Source of the DNA: Clostridium sp. CX1
GTDB taxonomy: Bacteria; Bacillota; Clostridia; Clostridiales; Clostridiaceae
DNA length: 64,000 nt
Assembly (NCBI RefSeq): GCF_025398335.1
Contig: NZ_JAODOO010000003.1
Location: 248,001 to 312,000 of the forward strand
Direction of reading: 5' to 3'
Below the pieces are notes generated by a model, which saw nothing but the letters and a program-made list of their open reading frames with translations, ran no database searches and had not been told where the DNA came from. The translations under genes and the position numbers were made by a program. Numbering within the stretch: the stretch's first letter is position 1; each line of letters opens with the position of its first letter. This document shows, in pieces, positions 36,156-44,605 of this stretch.

Positions 36156-37364
36156 TTATTTAAACTTTTTTTTCTTTACGTCAGAATTTTTGTTAACATC
36201 TTTTTTAACAGCAGGCTTAGCTTTTCTAGGATCAACGAAAGTCCCTTTATAGATATCCTTATGCTGAATTTCTATATCAAGCTCCCTTTCATATTTCTTT
36301 ATTAAAGAAAGTTCTTTCTCTGTGACAACAGAAACAGCACAGCCATACTTTCCGGCTCTTCCTGTTCTTCCAACTCTGTGTAAGTATTCCTTTGGGTCCT
36401 CTGGTAAATCTAAATTAAATATGTAGTTTACGTCTTTTATATCTAAACCTCTAGCAGCTATATCAGAAGCAACTAGAATTTGGATTTTTCCGCTTATGAA
36501 CCCTTCCATAGCCTTCTTACGGTCTTCCTTTGATGCATTACCGAATATTCCATGAGCTGCAATATTGTGATGCTGAAGCTTCAGGGTAGTAAGCTGAGTC
36601 TCTTCACTTTTATTAATAAATACAATAGCTCTTTCTGGGCTTATAGCAGCTACTAGCTTTCTTAAAACTTCAATTTTATCCCTCTGTTCTGCAGCCAAGT
36701 ATATGTGTGAGATGTTTGGATTTACAGAAGTTTTATCTGCAACCTTTATAACTTCAGCATCCTTCATCAAAGCCTTTGCTTCCTTAAGAGTTTCTTCCTT
36801 TATAGTAGCAGAGAATACCATAAGCTGTCTGTCTCTCATAGTAGTTTTAATTACATCTTTAACCTTAGATAGATTGTTTCTATCTAACAATCTGTCTCCT
36901 TCATCTATCACTATGGTTTTAACAGTGTGAGCACTTATCTTCTTCATTTTTATAAGTTCAAATATTCTTCCTGTTGAACCTACAATTATATGAGGCTTTT
37001 CCTTTAATTTTTCCACTTGTCTCTTAACATTAACCTCTCCTATTATAGCAGTTGAAGTCACTGGTATGCCGGAGTTATCAGCTAAAAGCTTTATTTGTCT
37101 ATCTATTTGCATAACTAATTCATGGGTAGGTGCCAGTACTATTGCCTGCATTTCTCTTTTGCTGCTGTCTACCTTTTGAAATATAGGCAGCAGATAGGCT
37201 AGGGTTTTTCCGCTTCCTGTTTGAGATTCACCTATTATATCCTTGTTTTCTAGTGCTAAAGGTATTACCTTAGCTTGAATATCTGTAGGTTCCGTTATTT
37301 CTTCTTTTTTTAGTCCTTCTATTAAATTGGCATTAAGTCCTAATATGTCAAAGGATGTTGTCAT
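36156..37364 (-). CDS. DEAD-box RNA helicase (DEGD variant)
   Basis: The 402-residue protein has all core motifs: the Q motif (PTDIQAKVIPLAL), Walker A SQTGSGKT, VLAPTHELV, motif III SAT, and the C-terminal ASDIAARGLDIKDV and HRVGRTGR. Walker B reads DEGD instead of DEAD. The C-terminal tail is short and Lys-rich (VKKDVNKNSDVKKKKFK), useful for RNA binding. Its role in ribosome assembly or cold adaptation is inferred from the family only. Confidence 0.92.
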   Translation of the reverse strand: MTTSFDILGLNANLIEGLKKEEITEPTDIQAKVIPLALENKDIIGESQTGSGKTLAYLLPIFQKVDSSKREMQAIVLAPTHELVMQIDRQIKLLADNSGIPVTSTAIIGEVNVKRQVEKLKEKPHIIVGSTGRIFELIKMKKISAHTVKTIVIDEGDRLLDRNNLSKVKDVIKTTMRDRQLMVFSATIKEETLKEAKALMKDAEVIKVADKTSVNPNISHIYLAAEQRDKIEVLRKLVAAISPERAIVFINKSEETQLTTLKLQHHNIAAHGIFGNASKEDRKKAMEGFISGKIQILVASDIAARGLDIKDVNYIFNLDLPEDPKEYLHRVGRTGRAGKYGCAVSVVTEKELSLIKKYERELDIEIQHKDIYKGTFVDPRKAKPAVKKDVNKNSDVKKKKFK

Positions 37365-37530
37365 ATAGTTGTCTCCCCTTTAAGTTTAATTTTGGTAAAA
37401 ACTTATCTCATTTTATACTTAGTATTTGTGTTTGTCAATGTTGTTATAAGCTTTCATAGGGAATTTGAAGAAAAGATTAAAAATATATATAATAGAGTAT
37501 AGATATATAAATTAAAATTGGAGGACTGCT

Positions 37531-38511
37531 ATGTATCCTATAAAATTTGAAAACTTATACTTTGGGAAAATATGGGGAGGAAGAGATTTATCATTATTCA
37601 GAGATAATCTTCCAGAAGGAAATATAGGAGAGAGCTGGGACGTTGCCTGTCACAAAAATGGAACAAGTGTTGTTGCAAATGGGGAACTTAAAGGAAAAAG
37701 ATTAGACATTTTAATAAAAGAAAAGGGCAGTGAACTAATTGGAACAAAAATCTCTAAGGACTGGTTTCCTCTTTTAATAAAGCTTATAAATGCAAAGGAG
37801 AGTCTATCTGTCCAAGTACATCCTGACGATAAATATGGACGAGAAGTAGAAGGAGATATGGGAAAGACTGAAGTATGGTATGTAGTAGAAGCCTTTCAAG
37901 GGGCAAATATCGTAGTTGGAACAAAGGAAGGATGTACAAGGGATCAGTTTAAAGATGCTATAGAAACTGGAAACTTGGAGCCTTACATGAACAAAGTTTA
38001 TGTAAAAAAGGGAGAGGTATACTTTGTTAAAAGTGGACTAATACATGCCATAGGTGAAGGAGTTATTATTGCGGAAATTCAACAAAATAGCGACATTACC
38101 TATAGAGTCTATGACTATGGAAGGGATAGAGAACTTCACATAGAAAAAGCTTTAGACGTAGTTGATTTAAGGCTAAGAGGAGAAAAAAGTACGGGAATCA
38201 AAATAGAAAATGAAGGCTTTGACAAAACCTACCTATGTTTATGTAAGGATTTTTGTATAGAACTGTATGACCTAAGAACTGAAGTAGAAGAAGCAAGTAA
38301 TGAAGAAAGATTTTTTGTTTTCACTGTGGTAGATGGGAGTGGAGAAATAGCCTATGAGGGTGGACTTGAAAAACTTAAAAAAGGAGATAGTATTTTAATT
38401 CCTGCAGCTCTTGGCAAGTATACTTTAAGAGGAACTATGAAAGTATTAAAAAGCTATGTTCCAGATGTAGAAAAAGTGGAGAAAGAAATAATAAGTTTCA
38501 TAAAAAAATAA
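37531..38511 (+). CDS. manA: Mannose-6-phosphate isomerase, class I
   Basis: The 326-residue protein is of the short bacterial ManA type. The Zn-binding residues are visible in SVQVHPDD, GKTEVWYV and GLIHAIGEG. It interconverts mannose 6-phosphate and fructose 6-phosphate. Start supported by GGAGG. Single gene, no mannose PTS nearby, so it may serve mannose-containing surface polymers as well as catabolism. Confidence 0.95.
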   Translation: MYPIKFENLYFGKIWGGRDLSLFRDNLPEGNIGESWDVACHKNGTSVVANGELKGKRLDILIKEKGSELIGTKISKDWFPLLIKLINAKESLSVQVHPDDKYGREVEGDMGKTEVWYVVEAFQGANIVVGTKEGCTRDQFKDAIETGNLEPYMNKVYVKKGEVYFVKSGLIHAIGEGVIIAEIQQNSDITYRVYDYGRDRELHIEKALDVVDLRLRGEKSTGIKIENEGFDKTYLCLCKDFCIELYDLRTEVEEASNEERFFVFTVVDGSGEIAYEGGLEKLKKGDSILIPAALGKYTLRGTMKVLKSYVPDVEKVEKEIISFIKK

Positions 38512-38577
38512 TAATACTATAAAAGTCATAAAGTTAACTTGAGCATAGTTATTATAGCAAAGGCTGATTGATATAAA

Positions 38578-38620
38578 AATTGAAGGCTGCACCAAAGCAT
38601 GGTACAGTCTTCAATTTTGT
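38578..38620. terminator. Bidirectional terminator
   Basis: ATTGAAGGCTG pairs with CAGTCTTCAAT (one G-T), followed by TTTTG, between convergent manA and the flavoprotein gene. Confidence 0.75.
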
Positions 38621-38621
38621 T

Positions 38622-39899
38622 CTATACTAACTTTTTATCAAAAATATCAGACAGGCCTAGTCTATGGATTTTATCCTTAATCTCCCCATTATCCGTTGAG
38701 TATAAGCCAATCTTCTTCATTCTGTTAAAATACTCTGCTCCAGAAAAAGTATGTCTTATCCTATTGCCATTTTCAGTAGTCAGCCTGTAATTAGAATAAG
38801 AAATAATATCACCAATGACAGTTTCATTAGGTAAAACCAGCAAAGGCATCTTTGCAGCAAATCTTACTGCATTGTGACCTGCCAAGGAGCCTGTGCAAAT
38901 AGCTTCGGTATGACCTATGAAGAAGCCAGACTTTTCACCGGCACAGAATAGGTTATCCACTCCAATTACCTTTAAGTCATTGGTTCTAGGAGCAGCAGCT
39001 AAATACCTTATGGAGTTACCCTTTCCGCCAGCATAAGGGTCCATAAATCGGACTTTTTCTAGACCAGGGATTTTTCTAAGCTTATCAATAGGATAGAAAG
39101 GACTCATAAGCTTAATGTGGCCAGTATCAAGTAATACTAAGTTTTCTGCAAATTGTTGTAGCGCATACTGCTGACATACCTTAATATTTAGTTTATCTGA
39201 GTTAACATCTTCAGGTGGAATTTTTAGCACCACAGAACCTTTTTCATCTAACTCTTTAATTAACTCATCAGATAAACTGTCCTTTGGTACTTCACAGGAA
39301 CCACTAAAGGCACCAGGAGTTCCATCAACCCTCTCTGAATACAAGTCTGCTGCACCAGCCTTAGCACTTATGCTAACTCTTGAGCCAAAGGTAGGACATC
39401 TTAAAACACACATTACACAGCCATTTCCGTATTTAGAGCAGTTATCCATAGCACCAGTAGAACCGGTAGTGTCTATAAATACATCTCCCTCTATAAGGCT
39501 GCCATCTTGAAGCTTTATGGCTTTAATCCTCCTATTGTCCATTTCCACTGTAGCTGCTCTGGCAATTAAGTTAACTTCGATACCTAAATCTGATAAGTAC
39601 TTTCGCACATCTGGCTCAACCTTACTTACATCATAAAGAGATGCATGGTTATGCTCAGGAAAGTCTATGTTTTTATGCCGAGCATTGGCATCCATAATCC
39701 GAATCAAGTCTCCTGCACCTAGGTTTATTAATTCCTCTGCAGCAGTATATCTTCCATTGTTTCTAAATATCCCTCCTACATTTCCAAGCCCTAATAATAA
39801 ATCGGTTTTTTCATATAAGGCTACCTCAGCTCCTGCTTTTTTAGCTGTAATTGCAGCGGCACAGCCAGACCAACCCCCACCTACAATTATCACTTTCAT
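38622..39899 (-). CDS. FAD-dependent oxidoreductase, GidA/TrmFO-like
   Basis: The 425-residue protein starts with an FAD dinucleotide fold (VIIVGGGWSGCAAA) and keeps a GidA-type pattern to the C-terminus (LFCAGEKSGFFIGHTEA). Conserved cysteines in a NGCVMCVLRCPTFGS segment may be redox-active or bind a cofactor. It is shorter than MnmG (~630) and differs from TrmFO, so a tRNA-modification role is only possible. The ATG at 39899 is preferred over the GTG at 39908; both have a GGTG-type ribosome site. Confidence 0.8.
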   Translation of the reverse strand: MKVIIVGGGWSGCAAAITAKKAGAEVALYEKTDLLLGLGNVGGIFRNNGRYTAAEELINLGAGDLIRIMDANARHKNIDFPEHNHASLYDVSKVEPDVRKYLSDLGIEVNLIARAATVEMDNRRIKAIKLQDGSLIEGDVFIDTTGSTGAMDNCSKYGNGCVMCVLRCPTFGSRVSISAKAGAADLYSERVDGTPGAFSGSCEVPKDSLSDELIKELDEKGSVVLKIPPEDVNSDKLNIKVCQQYALQQFAENLVLLDTGHIKLMSPFYPIDKLRKIPGLEKVRFMDPYAGGKGNSIRYLAAAPRTNDLKVIGVDNLFCAGEKSGFFIGHTEAICTGSLAGHNAVRFAAKMPLLVLPNETVIGDIISYSNYRLTTENGNRIRHTFSGAEYFNRMKKIGLYSTDNGEIKDKIHRLGLSDIFDKKLV

Positions 39900-40146
39900 A
39901 AATAACACCAGCCTTTCATTTTGAATGCTACTATCAGCATATTTAGAAATTGTAATTTTGTGACTGGTTTTAAAAATAATTATTGAAACTTTAGTGTTAA
40001 TTAATTAGCTTCGCCTTTAATTTTGTACTATTTATATTATCTTTTGGGAAATATAATAATTAGATATATTAATGAAAAGAATGCTTTTATTAGAGAAAAT
40101 TGTTATAATTTAAGTTCATAAGAAAATATAAGAAGGAGAAACAAGT

Positions 40147-41592
40147 ATGACAAATTTAGAATTTAAAAGTTTCAATATAGATGAAGAAATCCTAAAGGCT
40201 ATAGACCTTCTAGGTTATAAAAAACCTTCAGAAGTTCAGGAGCAGGTTATACCTTTAGCTCTTGAGGACAGAGATATCATAGTAAAATCCCAAACTGGAA
40301 GCGGAAAAACTGCAGCCTTTGCCATTCCTCTATGCACAAAAATAGACATAGAAGAAAGAGACTCCCAGGTATTAGTGCTTACACCTACTAGAGAATTAGC
40401 AATTCAGGTAAAAGAAGATATAACTAATATAGGAAGATTTAAAAAAGTAAGAGCTGCAGCTATCTTTGGTAAACAGCCCTTCGAATCACAGGTAAGAGAG
40501 CTAAAACAGAGAGTTCATATGGTAGTAGGCACTCCAGGAAGAACAATGGATCATATTGACAGAGGAACCTTAAGCTTAGATAAGATTAAATATTTAATCC
40601 TAGATGAAGCTGACGAGATGTTGAATATGGGCTTTATTGACCAAGTGGAGGCTATAATAAATAAGCTGCCTAAAGACAGAATAACTATGTTGTTTTCTGC
40701 AACTATGCCAGAGCAAATAGAAGAACTAGCCCGTAAATACATGATTAATCCTACTAATATTGAGATTGAATCTAAAACACTAAATAGGGAAAAAATTAAA
40801 CAGGTGTACTACGAAATTGAAGAGGATAAGAAATTTAATCTTTTAAATAAAGTTATATACACAGAAAGACCAGATAGCTGTATACTGTTCTGCAGAACAA
40901 AAGATAACGTAGGAACCTTAGCTCAGAAAATGAAAAATAGAGGTTATTCTGTAAGTGCACTTCATGGAGGAATGCTTCAGAAGGAAAGAATTGATACTAT
41001 TAGAAGCTTTAAGCGAGGGGAATTCAGCTTTTTAGTAGCTACTGATGTAGCAGCCAGAGGAATTGATGTAGAGGATATAACTCATGTTATAAATTACGAT
41101 ATTCCGCTAGAAAATGAAAGTTACGTTCATAGAATTGGAAGAACTGGTCGTGCAGGCAGCGAAGGAATGGCAATAACTTTTGTAACTCCTTATGAACATA
41201 GATTTTTAAGTGACATAGAAGAATATGTGGGATATAAAATAGAAAGAGCTGAGATGCCTTCTAATGAAGATGTAGAGCAGGGAAGAAAAATATTTGAGGA
41301 AAAGTCTAAGGTTAAGCCTAAGTTGAAAACCGACAAAAGTGCTAAGCTTAACAAGGAAATCATGAAAATATATATAGGTGCTGGGAAAAAGAAAAAAATA
41401 AGACCAGGAGATATAGTGGGGACTATTACCAGCATTGAAGGTATAACTGCAGATCATATCGGAATCATAGATGTTCAAGATAATGTTTCCTATGTGGATA
41501 TATTAGATGGAAAAGGAAAGCAGGTGCTAGAGGCACTTCAGCATAAGACTATAAAAGGGAAAAGTGTTAAGGTTCAAAGAGCAGCAAAGTAA
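40147..41592 (+). CDS. dbpA: DEAD-box RNA helicase with DbpA RNA-binding domain
   Basis: The 481-residue protein has a complete DEAD-box core (SQTGSGKTAAF, TPTRELA, DEADEMLNMGF, SAT, ATDVAARGIDV, HRIGRTGR) and a C-terminal DbpA/YxiN RNA-binding domain (KIYIGAGKKKKIRPGDIVG). DbpA-type helicases act on 23S rRNA hairpin 92 in large-subunit assembly. GAAGGAG precedes the start. The cold-shock-like leader and zinc-ribbon gene lie downstream. Confidence 0.92.
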   Translation: MTNLEFKSFNIDEEILKAIDLLGYKKPSEVQEQVIPLALEDRDIIVKSQTGSGKTAAFAIPLCTKIDIEERDSQVLVLTPTRELAIQVKEDITNIGRFKKVRAAAIFGKQPFESQVRELKQRVHMVVGTPGRTMDHIDRGTLSLDKIKYLILDEADEMLNMGFIDQVEAIINKLPKDRITMLFSATMPEQIEELARKYMINPTNIEIESKTLNREKIKQVYYEIEEDKKFNLLNKVIYTERPDSCILFCRTKDNVGTLAQKMKNRGYSVSALHGGMLQKERIDTIRSFKRGEFSFLVATDVAARGIDVEDITHVINYDIPLENESYVHRIGRTGRAGSEGMAITFVTPYEHRFLSDIEEYVGYKIERAEMPSNEDVEQGRKIFEEKSKVKPKLKTDKSAKLNKEIMKIYIGAGKKKKIRPGDIVGTITSIEGITADHIGIIDVQDNVSYVDILDGKGKQVLEALQHKTIKGKSVKVQRAAK

Positions 41593-41703
41593 ACTGAAAA
41601 TTATTCAATAGATTAAAACAGAAATTTGCATCACCAAATAGATGGAATAGTAAATATTTCATAAATATGGTTAACGATTTTTAAAATATTATTTTATTAT
41701 CTA

Positions 41704-41732
41704 TTGCATAATAAATAGTGGTATGGTATTAT
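41704..41732 (+). promoter_or_regulatory. Promoter of the zinc-ribbon leader transcript
   Basis: TTGCAT (41704-41709), 17 bases, then TATTAT (41727-41732). The transcript would start near 41739, about 115 bases before the zinc-ribbon gene. Confidence 0.6.
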
Positions 41733-41776
41733 GAATAAGTACTAGCGGTTAAAATAATCGCTAAGGAGATTTAATA

Positions 41777-41803
41777 ATGGTGAACAACATGTCCTCGTTT
41801 TGA
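41777..41803 (+). CDS. Putative 8-codon leader peptide (MVNNMSSF)
   Basis: An ATG at 41777 follows AAGGAG at good spacing and runs eight codons to TGA. It lies in the 5' leader of the zinc-ribbon gene. The hairpin AGCGGTT/AATCGCT (41744-41762) reaches the first base of its ribosome site. Translation could regulate the downstream gene, but no experimental support is visible and the ORF is tiny. Confidence 0.4.
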   Translation: MVNNMSSF

Positions 41804-41853
41804 GAATTAGTTGTCAGTTTTAAATCTTAATTTTCAAAAAGGAGGAAATTAAC

Positions 41854-42024
41854 ATGGCAGATAAGAATTTAGTATGTAAAGACTGTGGTAAAGATTTCGT
41901 ATTCACTGAGGGAGAGCAAGCTTTCTACAAAGAGAAAGGATTCGAAAACGAGCCACAAAGATGTGCTGATTGCAGAAGAGCAAAGAAGCAACAAAACAAC
42001 AACAACAGAGGATTCAGAAGATAA
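41854..42024 (+). CDS. Small zinc-ribbon protein (zf-trcl type)
   Basis: A 56-residue protein with two Cys pairs, VCKDCGKDF and RCADCRRAKK, forms a likely zinc ribbon. The C-terminus is Asn/Arg-rich (QQNNNNRGFRR), as in small RNA-binding proteins. AAGGAGG lies 7 bases before the ATG, a very strong ribosome site. Codon use (AAC, TTC, GCT) suggests high expression. A terminator at 42043 ends the unit. The family is often annotated as probable zinc-ribbon domain protein; its function is unknown, and the leader resembles that of cold-shock genes. Confidence 0.85.
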   Translation: MADKNLVCKDCGKDFVFTEGEQAFYKEKGFENEPQRCADCRRAKKQQNNNNRGFRR

Positions 42025-42042
42025 TAACATTTTGAATACTTT

Positions 42043-42075
42043 ACCCTATAAGATTTAATCTTATAGGGTTTTTAG
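42043..42075 (+). terminator. Rho-independent terminator
   Basis: ACCCTATAAG pairs with CTTATAGGGT, followed by TTTTTAG, after the zinc-ribbon gene. Confidence 0.85.
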
Positions 42076-42226
42076 TTTTATATAACATTATACATCTTAA
42101 TATAAATAAGCTGTTATCTAAGAAATAATTCTTTTTGGTAATTGTATCTACAAGTTACGATAATTTTCAAAGACAAAAAATTAAAAAAATGATATAATGA
42201 TGTGGTCAAAAAGCGAGGTGTTAAAG

Positions 42227-43093
42227 ATGAGTGATATTGCAGGAAGTGGTTGCGACGTATTAGTTCCCTTTAATGAAAGAAAGCCACTAGAGGAAATAGA
42301 ACGTAGTATTACCAAGAGATATAAAAAACATATATGGTCAAAATTTATAAGAGCTATAAAGGACTACAAATTAGTAGAAGAGGGAGACAAGATAGCAGTA
42401 GCTGTATCTGGAGGAAAGGACAGCTTACTTATGTCAAAGCTATTCCAAGAATTACAGCGTCATGGCCAGATGAAGTTTGAATTAGAATTTATCGCCATGG
42501 ACCCAGGATATCATCCAGATATAAAAAAACTTTTAATTGATAACTGTGAATACCTAAATATTCCTATTAACATATTTGAATCTGGTATTTTTGAAGTAGT
42601 AGACCGTATTGCAAAGGACTACCCTTGCTATATGTGTGCAAAAATGCGTCGTGGTTCGCTATATTCAAAAGCACAGGAATTAGGCTGTAATAAACTAGCT
42701 CTTGGACATCACTTTAATGATGTTATTGAAACTACATTATTAAATGTACTTTACTCAGGGAACTTTAAAACAATGCTTCCCAAATTAAGATCAACAAACT
42801 TCTCAGGATTAGAATTAATTCGTCCTCTTTACTATATTGAAGAGCAGAACATTCAGCGTTTTACACAAAATGCTGGTATATGGCCATTAAACTGTGCCTG
42901 CATGGTAGCTGCGGAGAAAATAGGAAACAAGCGCTATGAAATTAAGGACTTACTAGTTGAATTAAAGAAAAACTTTAAGGATGTAGAAAAGTCTGTATTC
43001 CAAGCAGCACAAAATGTCAACATGGATTCAATTTTAGGTTGGCAGAAGGACGGAGAAAAACACTCCTATTTAGATTTTTACGATGAAGAATAA
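42227..43093 (+). CDS. TtcA/TilS-family PP-loop ATPase (tRNA thiolation type)
   Basis: The 288-residue protein has the PP-loop AVSGGKDS, a central PCYMCAKMRRG with the CxxC pair of TtcA-like enzymes, and LGHHFNDVIET. These features mark tRNA 2-thiocytidine synthetase-like proteins, which activate a base by adenylation and add sulfur. Several Firmicute members have not been tested. The ATG at 42227 with GAGGTG upstream is preferred to one at 42197. Arg codons are often CGT, unlike most neighbours. Confidence 0.82.
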   Translation: MSDIAGSGCDVLVPFNERKPLEEIERSITKRYKKHIWSKFIRAIKDYKLVEEGDKIAVAVSGGKDSLLMSKLFQELQRHGQMKFELEFIAMDPGYHPDIKKLLIDNCEYLNIPINIFESGIFEVVDRIAKDYPCYMCAKMRRGSLYSKAQELGCNKLALGHHFNDVIETTLLNVLYSGNFKTMLPKLRSTNFSGLELIRPLYYIEEQNIQRFTQNAGIWPLNCACMVAAEKIGNKRYEIKDLLVELKKNFKDVEKSVFQAAQNVNMDSILGWQKDGEKHSYLDFYDEE

Positions 43094-43130
43094 AAAGGTG
43101 CCACCCAAGCTTAATTGGGTGGCGCTTTTA
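43092..43130. terminator. Bidirectional terminator
   Basis: A GCCACCCAA/TTGGGTGGC stem with A-rich and T-rich flanks lies between two convergent genes. Confidence 0.8.
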
Positions 43131-43131
43131 T

Positions 43132-44064
43132 TTATACATTATGAACAGTACTAAATTCTCTAAGAAGTCTCAAATAATGATTTGCTTCTCTAGTTACATG
43201 GTCTGCCAAAAGTGGCAGCATAACAGATCTTATCTTACAATCTAGAATTCCTTCAGTACCCTGTTTCTTAAAGTTCCTCAATTCTGTAACTTCATTTAAG
43301 CTTTTCTTTGTAACTGCTGGGAATCTATTAGGTTCCTTCTTAAGGGAATTAACCTGCTTTTGAAGGGCGTCAAAGGTATTTGCAAAATCGTTAGCCTTTT
43401 GGAAAAGCTGTACCTCAGTTGGGTCTAGATATCCTCTTATAAATTTAGAATGATCTCCCATAATATCATTCCAAAGAATTTCCTGCTCAATCATTTCTCT
43501 AATACTGTCAATACCATCTTTATTCTCAAGTTTAGTAAGAAGCATAACGTAGAATTTAGATTCTTCTATTATATGATGAAGCATAGAAGGATAAGTATAG
43601 CTAAAGGCTTTACAGGTAGATATATTCTTTAACAGATTTGATTTAAATATTATAGCAGTATTTGTCCCTGATATTGCAGCCTTATTTAACATGGAAACCT
43701 GCTTTAACAGTTGTTTAGTTTGCTTTCCTTGGGTAGCAGCTGTTAAGTTAAGTTCCCTTTGAGTAATTCTAGTATCTATTGGTATACCAGTTAATGCTTG
43801 AGTCTGCTTTTCAGCAGGAAGTGTAAGCTTAGTCACAAATTCTCCAGAGGAGAGGGCTTCTTTTCCTATTATTCCATTTGCCAGTATTACTGTTCTAGCT
43901 AAGAGTTTTTCGAAGGTGTTTTTTAAGGCAACTAACTGACGGGATACTGTTATGTCTCTTGGAGGTAGAGAAGCTGCTGCGAAGATGGCATGCTCCTTTA
44001 CAATTCTTAAGAAGAATAGATTTGTTTCTAGTGAGTGTCTTATATAATCCTTATCAGATAACAT
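43132..44064 (-). CDS. DUF2935 protein (hemerythrin-like helical bundle)
   Basis: The ~310-residue protein is all-helical with two related halves, each with a HxxxE-type pattern (SLETNLFFLRIVKEHAIF; MLHHIIEESKFYVML), as in DUF2935. The His/Glu positions could bind a di-iron or other metal centre. ATG at 44064 is chosen because AAGGAG precedes it; the upstream 11 residues have no ribosome site. In Bacillus and Clostridium the family is widespread and uncharacterised. Confidence 0.8.
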   Translation of the reverse strand: MLSDKDYIRHSLETNLFFLRIVKEHAIFAAASLPPRDITVSRQLVALKNTFEKLLARTVILANGIIGKEALSSGEFVTKLTLPAEKQTQALTGIPIDTRITQRELNLTAATQGKQTKQLLKQVSMLNKAAISGTNTAIIFKSNLLKNISTCKAFSYTYPSMLHHIIEESKFYVMLLTKLENKDGIDSIREMIEQEILWNDIMGDHSKFIRGYLDPTEVQLFQKANDFANTFDALQKQVNSLKKEPNRFPAVTKKSLNEVTELRNFKKQGTEGILDCKIRSVMLPLLADHVTREANHYLRLLREFSTVHNV

Positions 44065-44232
44065 TATAATCTCCTTTATATTAATGATACTATCCACTTA
44101 CTATAGTATGCTTTTCTGCATAAAGTTGTGACATTTATTTTTATAAAAATGCAGATTAATCCATAAAATGGAACATAATCTCCGATTTTATAGAGATTGT
44201 TACTAAAAATTATATTTAATTTAAAATATTAA

Positions 44233-44248
44233 ATGTAAACGTTTTGTA
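44233..44248 (+). promoter_or_regulatory. CcpA cre-like site
   Basis: ATGTAAACGTTTTGTA matches the cre consensus WTGNAANCGNWWNCAW at 14 of 16 positions. Confidence 0.4.
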
Positions 44249-44274
44249 AACAAGGTTAAATAATTAACAGACAT

Positions 44275-44289
44275 ATAATTCTGAATATT
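44275..44289 (+). promoter_or_regulatory. CodY-like box
   Basis: ATAATTCTGAATATT matches AATTTTCWGAAAATT at 11 of 15 positions. In AT-rich DNA this is weak evidence; the location before a glutamate gene is in its favour. Confidence 0.3.
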
Positions 44290-44605
44290 AAAACTAATGC
44301 ATAGTGCTTTTTGGAAATGTTTTTATAAATTAAATAAATTACAGCAGTCCAATTGGAGTAGAATAAAGTCCATGTGAAAATTCTATAATTCAGTACCAAA
44401 AAATTCATAGTGAGGTTTAAGTTCTATTTGTAACACATAAACTACAGTGAATCTTTGATAAATTATTAATTAAGAAATTAAAAAAGATTAAAAAAAAAGA
44501 GAAGGATTAATTCAATAGTTATCGAATATAAATAGTGTAAAGAAACTTAGACATCAATTGTACAAATTTAATGATAAAATAAATTCATATATGGGGGTAA
44601 ATAAA

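Larger units (their letters stand above)
44065..44605 (+). other. Long AT-rich regulatory region before glutamate dehydrogenase
   Basis: About 540 bases without a credible gene. It contains a cre-like site at 44233-44248, a CodY-like box at 44275-44289, and several -10-like sequences. I see no riboswitch. The size suggests multiple regulators for the downstream gene. Confidence 0.6.

Noticed and set aside
44558-44605. Upstream in-frame extension of glutamate dehydrogenase
   Set aside because: There is no ribosome site for the earlier start; GGGGGT precedes the ATG at 44606, which also fits the family N-terminus.
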